The position numbers were made by a program, and so were the translations under genes. From the NCBI GenBank assembly GCA_013146195.2, contig CM028382.1:6332767-6396766 (forward strand): a stretch of 64,000 bases of DNA, in the 5' to 3' direction. Below are positions 23,641 through 34,767 of the stretch, in pieces; positions within the stretch are counted from its first letter, which is position 1; every line of letters starts with the position of its first letter. Under the pieces are notes generated by a model. The model worked only from the letters and a program-made list of their open reading frames with translations, did no database searches and was not told the DNA's origin. The stretch comes from Codonopsis lanceolata (taxonomy: Eukaryota; Streptophyta; Magnoliopsida; Asterales; Campanulaceae).

Positions 23641-23815
23641 AAACCCATTGTGAGACCGAAAGGGCGAGTTACTTGCCCAACCCCTTCCCAACTTGTAACT
23701 TAGCTCCCGAACCCACATTTTGTTTGTATTTTCTGGTTTTTTTCTCTGTTTAACCTTAAAATAGAGGTGGTGACTCTGTACATATATTTTTAGAGTCCAC
23801 AATGCGGCCGAGAAC
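23641..23815 (+). repeat. LARD-family LTR fragment 3 (U5 end)
   Basis: GAGACCGAAAGGGCGAGTTA (23652-23671) and TCCACAATGCGGCC match the U5 portions of the other LTRs of the family. No matching TGTAGACACC start precedes it. Confidence 0.55.
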
Positions 23816-24351
23816 CAACCCAAGATGTACAAGAACCAGGATCAGACCAATACTACGATTTTTAACTATTCAATACAAACAAATAATAAAATCTTAAACT
23901 TCATAAAAAGATTAAAAAGTCTTCAATAATAGTAAAGTGAGTAAAAACTAAAAAAGTAGAGCAAAATTGCTAAAGGCTGGAAGAACTTAAATGAGGCAAC
24001 AGGTTTGGGTTTAGAAAATTTTGATTGAACTTAAGACACACCATCTCTCTTTGACGACAAAATAGAAAAGAACATTTTATACTTTGGGAGTTTGGGTTAG
24101 GGTTATAAATTAATATATATACATATATAATTATATATAATAATTATTTACATATATATAATTATATATAATAATTAATCTATTAGGTTGGTTCGGTCCA
24201 GTTCTATGTTTTTTTATTTGAAAACCGGACCAATCCAAAAGTCTGATTCTATAAAATTTCAGATTCATGACCAAACCAAAGTATTGGTCCGGTCAAGCTT
24301 TTATTGGTCTGGTCCGGTTCTGAAAAACTTCTTCCCACCTCTACATCATTC

Positions 24352-25127
24352 TGAGAGTTCATTGTACTCGAACCAATCCTTAACCAGTTTGACCTTTTGG
24401 ATGATTGAATTCAAGTGACGTTTAGATTGCTTTTTGATGAACTGAAATTCGTTTGTGATGTTTGTGTCCATTTATTTATGTTCCATTTTTAGTCCGTGCA
24501 AAGGTCTAGTAACACTTTTACCCCTTCACTAATGCATGTGAGAATCACATGTGAAAACCTAATGAAAAATATTTGACGGAATTGGACGAAAGATCAACTA
24601 TTGATGAATGTCATATATACAGGGACCAATAGTGCTCATTAGGTCGAATTGTGAAAAACATGAAAAGTACAGGGACCATCGAAACGGTTTGTCCAAAATA
24701 ATAGTAAGAAGTTTGAGGACTAAGTTAAAGTTTTTGCATTTTCACCATTCATAAATTAATTACTACGCACATGCATCTAATGACATCCATCTTTGGGATC
24801 ACATGCGTGCAAAAATATTGTACTTAAATTGAGAGCAAAGTCTAAACATAAAGACAATTTTTTTTAAAAAGTGAAGTATTGGCCACATCTAAAATTAGCC
24901 CTCCTTTTAAAATTGTGGGTGAACATTATGTATTTTAATCATTAGCACTATTTATTTTGAGGCTTCTTCTTTAACAAAAAGATAAGAATGTTGATATGAA
25001 AGGCGCATTTCAAAATCCAACTCAAAAATCATAAACAAATAAGGTAATTTTATGCAACTAAAATCCAAAATTCAACAACTGTGTCAAGTATAAAATCTCA
25101 TCCTAAATTCACAAGATAAAACCTCAT
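24352..25127. other. Intergenic, nothing recognised
   Basis: AT-rich single-copy-looking sequence with no frame, repeat or terminus that I can support. Confidence 0.3.
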
Positions 25128-25222
25128 CCTAAACCCAAGTCATCATTAAAAGCCTCCTTAGGCTCTTCCTTTTTTTCCTCTTCCTTTGGTGCAGCAGAAA
25201 CAACTACAAACTTGCTAGGATC
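25128..25222 (-). pseudogene. Decayed last exon of 60S acidic ribosomal protein P0
   Basis: On the minus strand an AG acceptor (TTTTGTAG) precedes GATCCTAGCAAGTTTG, read DPSKFVVVSAAPKEEEKKEE then PKEAFNDDLG. The DPSKF start and the Lys/Glu-rich acidic tail ending in DDxG match the C-terminal end of plant P0, the stalk protein that binds P1/P2 and translation factors. The terminal FSLFD-like residues are lost. No other P0 exon is nearby, so it is a fragment. A P1/P2-type protein is less likely because of DPSKF. Confidence 0.5.
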
Positions 25223-25681
25223 CTACAAAATTTCACAAATGAAAAGCAAGAACAAGTTTTAAGTACACGACATACAAAAAAGGAAACTCCTTTCACCGAA
25301 ATGAAGTAAGAAAGCTCATGTTCGACTTTGACTCACCTTGTATAAGCTTGTTCTAGGCTCGAGCTCGGGCACAAATGAGTCAAGTTTGAGCTTCCGGGTA
25401 GGCTCGTTAGCGTAGTTAAGCTCGAGCTTGAGAAAACGAAGTTCATGGCTTGATATCAATTTGTTTGGCTCGGCTCGCATTCTACTTTTTTTTTTGAAAC
25501 ATATGGAGTACTATGTTTATGTTGTTAGTGGCTATATTCAGGTCTACTATAGGAATGTATTGGACAACTAATATGAAAAATTAAGCTTAAATGAAGAATA
25601 CGTTAATTTAAATTAAGAATTAATGATTTTTTCACAAATCTAGTTAATGTTGCTTGCTTTATCACAAAGTTGCATTTCACA

Positions 25682-25749
<68 letters not shown>

Positions 25750-26275
25750 GTGTGTGTGTGTGTGTAACGCTTAAAACCAAGAGAATAACTCATTAACTTG
25801 TTGACAAGAAAATTTGACTTGTAATTTATGGTAATTATGATTAATTTGTAAAATTTACAAACCAATTTTAATTTAATTAGTTCTACCTTGGCAGTCGAAT
25901 TGAATTAGAATTGCAGTTTCATCAGGCTATCACATGAGGGAAGCAGCAAGTCTTATGGAAAGAAATGTTATAATTTATGCCCTATGTGTTTGTATTCTTT
26001 TCCATATAGCACTCATAGTATTAACTATGGTAATTTAGGCCTTAAAGCATCTGACAAACTTCAAAACGACCCAATTGTACATTAGTAATGTTAAGGATTC
26101 CACTTCTATAATCAATCATGTAATTTTTTAAACATCATATGTAATCCTTTGCTTGTTAAATTACAAGCTAACCAATTACATGTTTAAAACATCGATTGAG
26201 ATGAAAAAAAATAACATCTTTAGCACTTTCATTCAAAAAATATTATCACAAGTTGTGGTTTCAAAATATGATCGC
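25200..26275. repeat. Head-to-tail duplication, copy 1
   Basis: Begins CAACTACAAACTTGCTAGGA and ends at AAAATATGATCG. Copy 2 starts in the next base. It is longer than copy 2 mainly because of the (TA)n(TG)n tract at 25683-25763 and neighbouring sequence. Confidence 0.9.
25683..25763. repeat. (TA)n(TG)n microsatellite
   Basis: About 60 bp of TA repeats followed by TTTG(TG)n. Absent at the matching place in copy 2 (26635-26642). Confidence 0.95.
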
Positions 26276-27159
26276 AACTACAAACTTGCTTGGATCTTAC
26301 AAATTTCACAAAACATTTAACAAATGAAAAGCAAGAACAAGTTTTAAGTACACGACATACAAAAAAGGAAACTTCCTTCACCGAAATGAAGTAAGAAAGC
26401 TCTTGTTTGATTCTTACTCACCTTGTATAAGCTTGTTCTAGGCTCGAGCTCGGGCACAAACGAGTCAAGTTTGAGCTTTTGGGTAGGCTCGTTAGCGTAG
26501 TTAAGCTCGAGCTTGAGAAAGCGAAGTTCATGGCTTGATATCAATCTGTTTGGCTCGACTCGCATTCTACTTAAAAAAAGTTGGAACGCATGGAATACTA
26601 TGTTTATGTTGTTTTTGAGTTCGTGGCTATGTTCTATATATATAACGCTTAAAACCAAGAGAATAACTCATTAACTTGTTGACAAGCAAATTTGATTTGT
26701 AATTTATGGTAATTATGATAAATTTGTAAAATTTACAAACCAATTTTAATTTAATTAGTTCTACCTTGTCAGCCGAGTTGAATTAGAATTGTAGTTTCAT
26801 CGGGCTATCACATGAGGGAAGTAGTGAGTCTTATGGAAAGAAAAGTTATACTTTATTCCCTCCGTGCTTGTATTCTTTTCCATATAACACTCAAAGTATT
26901 AACTATGGTAATTTAGGCCTTAAAGTATCTAACAAACTTCAAAATGACCCAATTGTACATGAGTAATGTTAAAGATTCCACTTCTACAATCAATCATGTA
27001 ATTTGTTAAACATCATATGCAATCCTTTGCTTGCTAAATTACAAGCTAACCAATTACACGTTTAAAACATTGATTGAGATGAAAAAATTAACATCTTTAG
27101 CACTTTCATTCAAAAAAATACTATCAGAATTCAGAAGTAGTGGTTTCAGAATATGATCG
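26276..27159. repeat. Head-to-tail duplication, copy 2
   Basis: Follows copy 1 directly. It repeats CGAGCTCGGGCACAAA, the TAACGCTTAAAACCAAGAG block (26643, versus 25765), and the end TTTCAGAATATGATCG. It carries the first ~20 bases of the P0-like exon but not the acidic tail. Confidence 0.9.
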
Positions 27160-27263
27160 TAATGAAACCCAAAAAAAAGGTAAAAACATTGTACTAAATT
27201 AATCAATAATGGAACAACAAAACACGATGTTTCTATGTGTATATACATGTGCTATTTTTCAGT

Positions 27264-27511
27264 CTACCTTGGGCTTTTGTTAGAGGGCTTGCTTACAAGT
27301 TTTTCATTTTTGTTTGAGCTTTTAACATCTACAAATTCACTTACATATTCTGATGAGTCGATCAATTCAATGTTTGTTGCCATCACATCACACACAAGCT
27401 CAGTCATACTTTTTTCATGTAATGTTGAAGCAATATTTTTCCATTGGTATGGATCACTTCGCAAAACGCATCAAGAGCTCACTCAAATTTTTCATCCTCC
27501 TCCAATGCCCA
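27264..27511 (-). pseudogene. SANT/MYB domain fragment (RADIALIS/DIVARICATA-like)
   Basis: The minus strand reads WALEEDEKFE, a TGA, ALDAFCEV, then after a one-base shift DPYQWKNIASTLHEKSMTEL and VCDVMATNIELIDSSEYV. Spacing of the aromatic residues and the WxxIAxxLxxKSxxEL helix fit the first SANT repeat of DIV/RAD-type MYB proteins; the third helix is divergent. A stop and a frameshift make it a pseudogene. Similarity was judged by eye. Confidence 0.4.
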
Positions 27512-27838
27512 AAAGAAAGGTTGATGGCCGAAATTATACTCTATGAAATTATAAATCGTTAGTCACTAAGAAAGGCAAGAAAAAAGTGCAAAAAGAATAA
27601 AAGAAGAAAACTAATAACAAAGAACACAAGAACCAATAAGCTTCGAAAGCCAAGACTCTAATACCATGTAGAATTGTACGCCTTCTTTCTAACTTTTAAT
27701 TCTCAAGTAATGAGCCCCTTTCTATAGCCCTCTTAAGACTAAAAAGGCATATGAAGAAACTTCCTTCATCGGTATTAAGGTAAGAGCATCAGCTCCTTAC
27801 ATGATTAGGCTTTTAATAATATGTTACCATACAATAAA

Positions 27839-27906
<68 letters not shown>
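27839..27906. repeat. (TA)n microsatellite
   Basis: Nearly pure TA for about 66 bp, next to the left end of the TIR element at 27914. Confidence 0.95.
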
Positions 27907-27910
<4 letters not shown>

Positions 27911-27913
27911 AAG

Positions 27914-28993
27914 TTGGTGAGGAGCACTATGGTTGTGCCACCTCACCACCTTTAGATAAATCTTCATTCTAAGTGGAAGTTTCAAAAACCTTTGGTTTTC
28001 TAGCCATTTGCTAATAATAATACCTAATAACAATCAATATGATAAGGGGTATTAGTATTAGTATATATAACTTCTTCTATTGTCAATAGTAGAAGACTTA
28101 TATTTAAAAACTTTTACAACTAACATTACTTCTAACCAATGTGGGATAAAACTCTTCAAGGTTAGATATTACTTCTAATGACTCACTTTTAACATCATAC
28201 TTTAAGCTTTGATATCTTATTCATCCAAAACTTGATTTGGACAAATAAATATATCATTTCGATGTTCTTGCCGAGTAGAACACATTTACACAATTACTTT
28301 TGTCAACAAACAAATGACACGTAAAGAAATTTGTGCCTCAAGTTGCACAATTTCTTTTACTAAAAACACTAATTTTTTAATAAGTATTATACTTTAACTC
28401 TTGATATCTTATTCATCCAAAACTCAATTTGGACAAATAAATATATCATTTCGATGCTCTCACCGAGCAGAACACATTTGCACAATTACATGTACCAACA
28501 AACAAATGACACGTAAAGAAATTCGTGCCTCAAGTTGCACAATTTCTCTCAATAAAAACACTAATTTTTTTAACAAGTATTATACTTTAAGTCTTGATAT
28601 CTTATTATCAAAAACTCAATTTGGACAAATAAATATATCATTTTGATGCTCTCACCGAGTAGAATACATTTGCGCAATTACCTTCGTTAACAAACAAACG
28701 ATACGTAAAGAAATTAGTGCCTCAAGTTACACAATTTCTTTCACAAAAAACACTAATTTTTCAACAATAGAAGAGATGTATCCCACATTGGTTAGAAATT
28801 GATGTTGGTTTTAAAAATCTATATATTAAGTACCAATAGAAGAAATGCATCATGCATCATACATTGGTTGGAAAGTGATGTTGATTTTCAAAGTCACTAG
28901 AAAACCAAAAGTTTTTAAAGCTTCCACATGGATGCTTTAGAATGAAGATTTATCCAAAGGTGGTGAGGTGGCACAACCATAGTGCTCCTCACC

Positions 28994-28995
<2 letters not shown>
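27914..28995. mobile_element. TIR element of 1.08 kb between two (TA)n tracts
   Basis: The left arm starts TTGGTGAGGAGCACTATGG, and the right arm, inverted, starts the same way; arms match for about 95 bp with small gaps through CTTTGGTTTTCTAG. No transposase. Flanks are TA repeats, so a TSD cannot be judged. The interior holds tandem ~180-bp units related to the copia LTR start. The superfamily is undetermined; long arms suggest Mutator-like. Confidence 0.65.
28190..28763 (-). repeat. Three ~180-bp tandem units resembling the copia LTR 5' end
   Basis: Units at about 28190-28380, 28386-28573 and 28583-28763. On the minus strand each begins near TGTTGAAAAATTAGTG or its decayed form, then GAAATTGTGYAACTTGAGGCA, a CTACTCGGTGAGARCATCRAA-like block, and TATTTATTTGTCC. 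The same order of blocks occurs in the first ~170 bp of the copia LTRs at 2967 and 9751 (AAATTGTGxATTTTTGTGGC, CTACTxxGTGAGAA, TATTTATTTGTCC). Confidence 0.7.

Positions 28996-28997
<2 letters not shown>

Positions 28998-29048
<51 letters not shown>
28998..29048. repeat. (TA)n microsatellite
   Basis: About 50 bp of TA directly at the right end of the TIR element. Confidence 0.95.
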
Positions 29049-29052
<4 letters not shown>

Positions 29053-29518
29053 AAAATATTTTTACAATTATTACCAATAGAAGATGTATATCTCACATTG
29101 GCTAGAAAATGATGTTGAGTTTAAATTATTTTATATTATTACCAATAAAAGAGATGTATAACACATTGTTTAAAAAGAAAATGTTAGATTTTAAAGTCTT
29201 TAAAAGACTAAAGACTTTCACTTTTACAAGAGATGTATCTCACATGGTTACAAAATATTCTACTATTATTACCAATAGAAAAGATGTATCACACATTGGT
29301 TAGAAATTGATGTTTGTATTAAAAATATTATTATTAATTACTAATTGAAAAGATGTATCATACATTTGTTATAAAGTGATGTTGATTTTTAAATTTTTTG
29401 TTAAAAATCTTCTACCATTATTACCAATAGAAGATGTATATCTCACATTGGTTAAAAAATGATGTTGATTTTTAATTATTTTAGATTATATAAAAGACTT
29501 ACTATTATTAGCAATATA

Positions 29519-29597
<79 letters not shown>
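29519..29597. repeat. (TA)n microsatellite
   Basis: About 78 bp of TA, adjoining the partial second copy of the TIR element interior. Confidence 0.95.
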
Positions 29598-29598
<1 letters not shown>

Positions 29599-30462
29599 TT
29601 TTGGTTTTCTAACCATTAACTAATAATAATACATAATATTAATCATAATGATAATGAGTATTAGTATTAGTATATATAACTTCTTCTATTGTCAATAGTA
29701 GAAGGCTTATATTTAAAAAAATGTACAACTAACATTACTTCTAACCAATGTGGGATAAAACTCTTCAAGGTTAAATAAATATATCATTTCGATGTTCTTA
29801 ACGAGTAGAACACATTTGCACAATTACTTTTGTCAACAAACAAATGACACGTAAAGAAATTTGTGCCTCAAGTTGCATAATTTCTTTCACTAAAAACACT
29901 AATTTTTAATAAGTATTATACTTTAACTCTTGATATCTTATTCATCCAAAACTCGATTTGGACAAATAAATATATGATTTCGATGCTCTCACCGAGTAGA
30001 ATACATTTGCGCAATTACATTCGCCAACAAACAAATGACACGTAAAGAAATTCGTGCCTCAAGTTGCACAATTTCTCTCACTAAAAACACTAATTATTTT
30101 AAAAAGTATTATACTTTAAGTCTTGATATCTTATTACCCAAAACTCGATTTGGACAAATAAATATATCATTTTGATGCTCTCACCGAGTAGAACAAATTT
30201 GCGCAATTACCTTCGTCAACAAACAAATGACACGTAAAGAATTTCGTGCCTCAAGTTGCACAATTTCTTCCACTAAAAACACTAATTTTTCAACAATAGA
30301 AGAGATGTATCCCACATTGGTTAGAAATTGATGTTGGTTTTAAAAATTCTATTATTAAGTATCAATAGAAGAAATGCATCATACATTAGTTGGAAAGTGA
30401 TGTTGATTTTCAAAGTCACTTGAAAACCAAAAGTTTTTAAAGCTTTCATATGGATGCAAGTA
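29599..30462. repeat. Second, truncated copy of the TIR element interior
   Basis: Corresponds to 27992-28935 of the first copy, starting TTTGGTTTTCTAACCATTAAC. It includes three LTR-start-like units (about 29770-29912, 29918-30100, 30106-30297) and ends near AAGCTTTCATATGGATGC. The outer arm (GGTGAGGAGCAC) is missing on both sides. Confidence 0.75.
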
Positions 30463-31610
30463 TTTCACATTGGTTACAAAGTATTCTACTATTATTATCA
30501 ATAGAAAAAATGTATCACACATTGGCTATAAATTAATGTTGGTTTTAAAAATACTATTATTACCAATAGAATAGATGTATCATACATTTGGTAGAGGGTA
30601 ATGTTTGTTTTTAAAGTTTTTAAATAGAAGACTTCTACCATTATTATCAATAGAATATGTATATCTCACATTGGTTAGAAAGTGATGTTGATTTTAATTT
30701 TAGATAAAAAACTTTTACTATTATTACTAATAGAAGAGATATCTTACATTTGCTAAAAAATGATGTTAGTTTTAAAAGTCTTTAGATAAAAGACTTTTAC
30801 TTTTATCGTCAATGTAATAGAAGAGATGTATCCCACATTATTTAGGAAGAAGATGTTGGTTATAAAATTTTTAAAATAAAAGACTTCTTCTATTATTACC
30901 AAATGAGGATATGTATTACACATTGGTTAGAGAGTGATGTTGATTTTAAAAATCTACAATTATTTGCAATAGAAGAGAAATATTTCACATTGGTTATAAA
31001 GTGATATTTGTTTAAAAAGTTTTTAGATGATGTATCTCACATTGGTTACAAAGAAATGTATCTCATATTATTTAGAAATGAGTATTGGTTATAAAAGTCA
31101 TTAGATAAAGACATTTTTTGTTATTACCAATAGAAAATATGTATCCACATTGTTTAGAAATGAATATTGTTTAAAAAGTCTTTTATCCACTACTATTATT
31201 ACTAATAGAAAATATGTATACCACATGGTTAGAATGTGGTGTTGTTTTTAAAGTCTTTAGATAAAAGACTTAAACTTTCATTACCAATAAAAATATAAAA
31301 TAAGTATCTCACATTGTTTAAAAATGAATTATGATTTTAAAAGTTTTTAACAAAATGACTTCTAATATTATTATCAAGTTAAATGTTAATTTTAAAAGTC
31401 TTTAAATTAAAAAAATGACTATTATTATTAATACAAAATATGTATCTCACGTTAGCTAAAAACTTATATTAATTTTAAAAGTATTTAGGTAAAAAAATCG
31501 TTTAATATTAGTAACAATATAAAAAAAAATTTATAACAATAGAAGAGATTAACAATCTAATTATAATGTCTAAAAGTTATATTATTATTGCAAAAATATA
31601 TATATCTCAT

Positions 31611-31646
31611 ATTATACCCGTGCATAGCACGGGCTAAATAACTAGT
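31611..31646 (+). mobile_element. Helitron-type 3' terminus
   Basis: A perfect 7-bp hairpin, CCCGTGC-ATA-GCACGGG (31617-31633), is followed 8 bases later by CTAG then T (31642-31646). A GC-rich hairpin shortly before CTRR|T is the Helitron 3' signature. The TC 5' end was not located; the repeat field to the left may be the element interior. Confidence 0.6.
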
Positions 31647-31649
31647 TCA

Positions 31650-34252
31650 TAAGTATAAGAGAAGTGAGAACATTACTTATATATTGACTCATCCTACTAA
31701 GTTGTCAAGAGAATTTTTTTTAGAAACTATGGGATAAGTTTTTCATATTGACCCATTGCTATCAAAGATTTAAACCTATTTTGTAAATTTTAAATAAAAC
31801 AAATAAAAGAAAGATAAACTTTACCGTTAGGGTAGTATTTTGGGTTTTGTCGTTGTTGTTGTATATTCTGTGGCCGACATGTATTGTTCGGCCTTGTACC
31901 TCATTTTATTGGTATTTATTTCAGTTGTCTCCCAAGCACACAGTAGCTTCAAGGCATTTAGTATTTTCGTTTTTGTTGTGTTCAGCATGTTCTAGTCGTT
32001 GACGTATCGTTGTAGAGTTGTAGACTCATAGTATAGTGTTGAGTACCAGCTGTAACGTCGCCGATGACTTGGTTGTCTTATGTTCTGATTTGTTAACAGG
32101 TGATTTTGGTTATGCGTGCGTAATGTTGCATCACATGATTAAAATTTTTGGGTCGAGAGATTTAATATCTATTTGGTTGTGTTTGGCTTGGAGCTTGATA
32201 GTTCAGGCACCATTGCTTTATTGCTTCTGCATTTGGTGTTTGTTATTGGCGTATCGCCATTATGGCCTTAGCCTTTACCTGTTTGTTGTCTTTTGGCAAC
32301 ACGACCTCGAGATTCTGTGTTCGAGTCCGAGTCGGGTCGTCAAAGTCAGAGCTATAGGTTAGCTGTTCGTTAGGATAGGATCCTTGACCTAGGTTGGGTT
32401 GGGTTTATCGTCGAGTTGTTTCCGTTGATTGTTGTGTATTGATGCCTTGATGACAAGTCGTTAGTGTAGGACTTATGCTTGGAGAGCCAAGTACATCGCG
32501 GATGAGATCGCTGCAAGAGTATAATTTGTAATCAAGGGAACTATGTCCCTACTATTTCACTTGTAGGCTCACAGTTACACCAAGAGTGTGTGATGCATGT
32601 TCGCTAGAGCCTTTGTTTTATGCGTCTTTACTCTGTCACCTGAGATCGGAGGAATTAGATTGTCGGTCCGGAGAATGATCGTCGTGGTGATCCTAGGAGT
32701 CAGGATTCACCGGTAATTCGTGTTGAGAATGAAGTGGTTGAACCTCCCATAACCGTTAGAAGTATTTTGTAATTCCTATACTAGGCCACATAGTCACAAA
32801 CGCGAAAGCTTCTTGCTTGTATTTGTTGGTTGCATCGTTGTGTTGGGAACCTATGATTATGTTTCTCGTTTGTGTTGTGATCGAGGGAGATACCCCGATA
32901 CAAGATTTGAATTGTTAATATAGTAAGTTGGTGACAAACCGGTAGGTAGTCACGTGTAACTTGGTAATTGTGTGTTTTGCTCGAATGTGGCAATTATGTG
33001 TAAGGAATTGTGATATGCTAGTAGGCATGTTGGTTTTGTGTTTTGATCAAGAGAGACACCCTGATTCGATATTTAGATTTTGATGTGGTGAGCTTGTCAT
33101 GTATAGCCCAGAGTTCACGTTGTTCGTGTGTGTTTTGTCCGCATGTAATTAATATACGTATGTAATTTCACTCATGATTGTTTCATAGATAACATTTATC
33201 ATAGATATACATCGTGATTTAAATGATAATACTTTTGTTGGGATGCATCATTTTTGGATGATCCTAGTATGTAATTTCATGTCTCATGATTGTTTCATAG
33301 ATAACATTTATCTACGATATATGAAATACGTGATTTAAATGATAATGTGCTTTTGTTGGGATGCATCCCATTTTTGGAATGATTGCTAATACCAGTGTCA
33401 TTTCGGTATGTTTAGTGTTTGGATTTCGACATAAGTAAGATTGGGGATTTGTTGATTATACTTGTGCATTGATAGTAAGAATAACTTACTTGGTGTATTT
33501 ACATAGTAGAATTGTAAACTTTGTTTTATGAGATTTTGCCATGCTTATGTGATATCTATGCATGAGACTGATTTAAGGATGCTTTTAGTAATTCACAAAC
33601 ACCCCACATCCTATGCGACAAAAGCTTTTGAAGCTGATTCAGTAGGCGCCCTGAATTGGTTGTCAAAAGGTATTCGTCGACGGACTAGAATGGTTATGGA
33701 TAGGCTAAGGAACTAACAAAACCTATTACCAAATGGAATAGATATTAAAAGGGAATATTTGTTATACATGTGCAAATATGTGCACCTTGTGAATGATGGT
33801 CTTTTCATGTGTGCATGATGCGTGTTGTGAGGATGGTAGTATAGAATCGCCTCCCGAGTTTGTGTGTTGCCTTATTAGCAAACATTGTATTGTTGTTAAT
33901 TTAGACCTTGGCATTTGGAATTGTGTGCTATATACTTGAAAACAACTAGTTTTGGGTATAATAAATATTGAGAATGATTTATGGGTGTATTTAGAAATGT
34001 GATAATAACTTGTTTGGTTTACTTGTTAGAGGTGGTAGAACCTTGAGATTTGTTTTGCAACCGGGGTGATATGATTGAACCCGGGGAGTTATGCGCTATT
34101 GGTTTATAGTCGCGACTAGGTTTTCGAGTTGCGTTTGTTTAGCCTTTGAGTGTTATACCCGAGGTGCGAGACATCGGGGTTAATGTCTTGATTCGTTGGT
34201 AGGTCGAGATGTCGAACTAGTAGTTTGGTTATCGAAGTCTAGAATTCGAGGA
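31650..34252 (+). other. Unassigned, possibly decayed gypsy interior
   Basis: Less AT-rich than the left side. No gag or pol motif could be read. The stretch 33150-33360 contains a ~110-bp imperfect tandem repeat (TAATTTCACTCATGATTG, then TGCATCATTTTTGGATGATC and variants). It runs into the gypsy-type end at 34253. Confidence 0.35.
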
Positions 34253-34276
34253 CAAATTCTTTTTAGGTGGAGAGAA
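34253..34276 (+). promoter_or_regulatory. Gypsy 3' pol end and polypurine tract
   Basis: AGGACAAATTCTTTTT followed by AGGTGGAGAGAA is the usual end of plant gypsy pol (GGACAAATTC) plus PPT, immediately before TGTAACCCC. Confidence 0.6.
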
Positions 34277-34767
34277 TGTAACCCCTAGAACTTTGTGTGT
34301 TCATCTGGCCAGCACGATAGGCTTATCGTGCGATACTTCGTATGTTTGGGTAGGCTAAGATATGGCCAATACCCTTGAGTTGTTCGATTCACACTTGTTA
34401 GCGTGATAGAGTTGCAATGGCGCGACTTGACGCCGTTGGGTACTCGATGTGATCGAGGGTTGTTGGCTTAGTTTCGAGTGTGACTTTGATAGGTTGCGTT
34501 CTGAGTTTCGTACACATGTTCAACATGTCTTAGATTGATTGTTTAGTAGCTTGTTTCATAGTTTGACCTTGCTCGGTTCGCGTTTGACGCGCGTCGCTGT
34601 TGTTCGGGTTGAGCGGGTGACCGTTTGAGCCCGTTTAGGCTTCGTTTTAATTGTAGGATCATCCACGATTGTTGTGTGAACATTTAGGGGTCTTTTGGGA
34701 CTTCTTTTAGAATGTTTTTGGCCTATGAGTCAATGTAGTCGCATTACATTTGGAGAGGGCGACCGCA
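34277..34767 (+). repeat. Gypsy 3' LTR, interrupted by a hAT element
   Basis: Starts TGTAACCCCTAGAAC after the PPT. Its block GTCGCATTACATTTGGAGAG (34738-34757) resembles, inverted, sequence near 1405-1430 in the left-edge LTR. It stops at the hAT TSD; continuation beyond 36937 is likely but its end was not found. Confidence 0.55.

Larger units (their letters stand above)
20722..24343. mobile_element. hAT-like non-autonomous element, filled by LTR insertions
   Basis: Left end TAAGGGTGAGC and right end (inverted) TAGAGGTGGGA form short inverted repeats. The flanks CACCATTC (20714-20721) and CATCATTC (24344-24351) match 7 of 8, the TSD length of hAT elements. Subterminal GGTCCGGT/ACCGGACC words occur near both ends (20828-20834, 24190-24320). 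The middle, about 20835-23815, is LARD-family LTR sequence inserted later. About 0.6 kb of the original element remains, with no transposase. Confidence 0.55.
28765..31560. repeat. Field of diverged 70-95-bp repeats
   Basis: Many units with core GATGTATCYCACATTGGTTA, then GAAAGTGATGTTGATTTTAAA and TTATTACCAATAGAAGA. They become more degenerate toward 31500. Two (TA)n tracts (28998-29048, 29519-29597) and a partial copy of the TIR element interior interrupt the field. Confidence 0.7.

Noticed and set aside
25677..25865. Minus-strand frame with a poly(YI) tail
   Set aside because: Produced by the (TA)n tract; no protein-like remainder.
28190..30300. CRISPR-like array of regular repeats
   Set aside because: Units are ~180 bp, diverged, without unique spacers, in a plant nuclear context.
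32036..32362. 108-codon plus-strand frame
   Set aside because: Hydrophobic but without any recognisable motif, in sequence that looks like decayed retroelement DNA.
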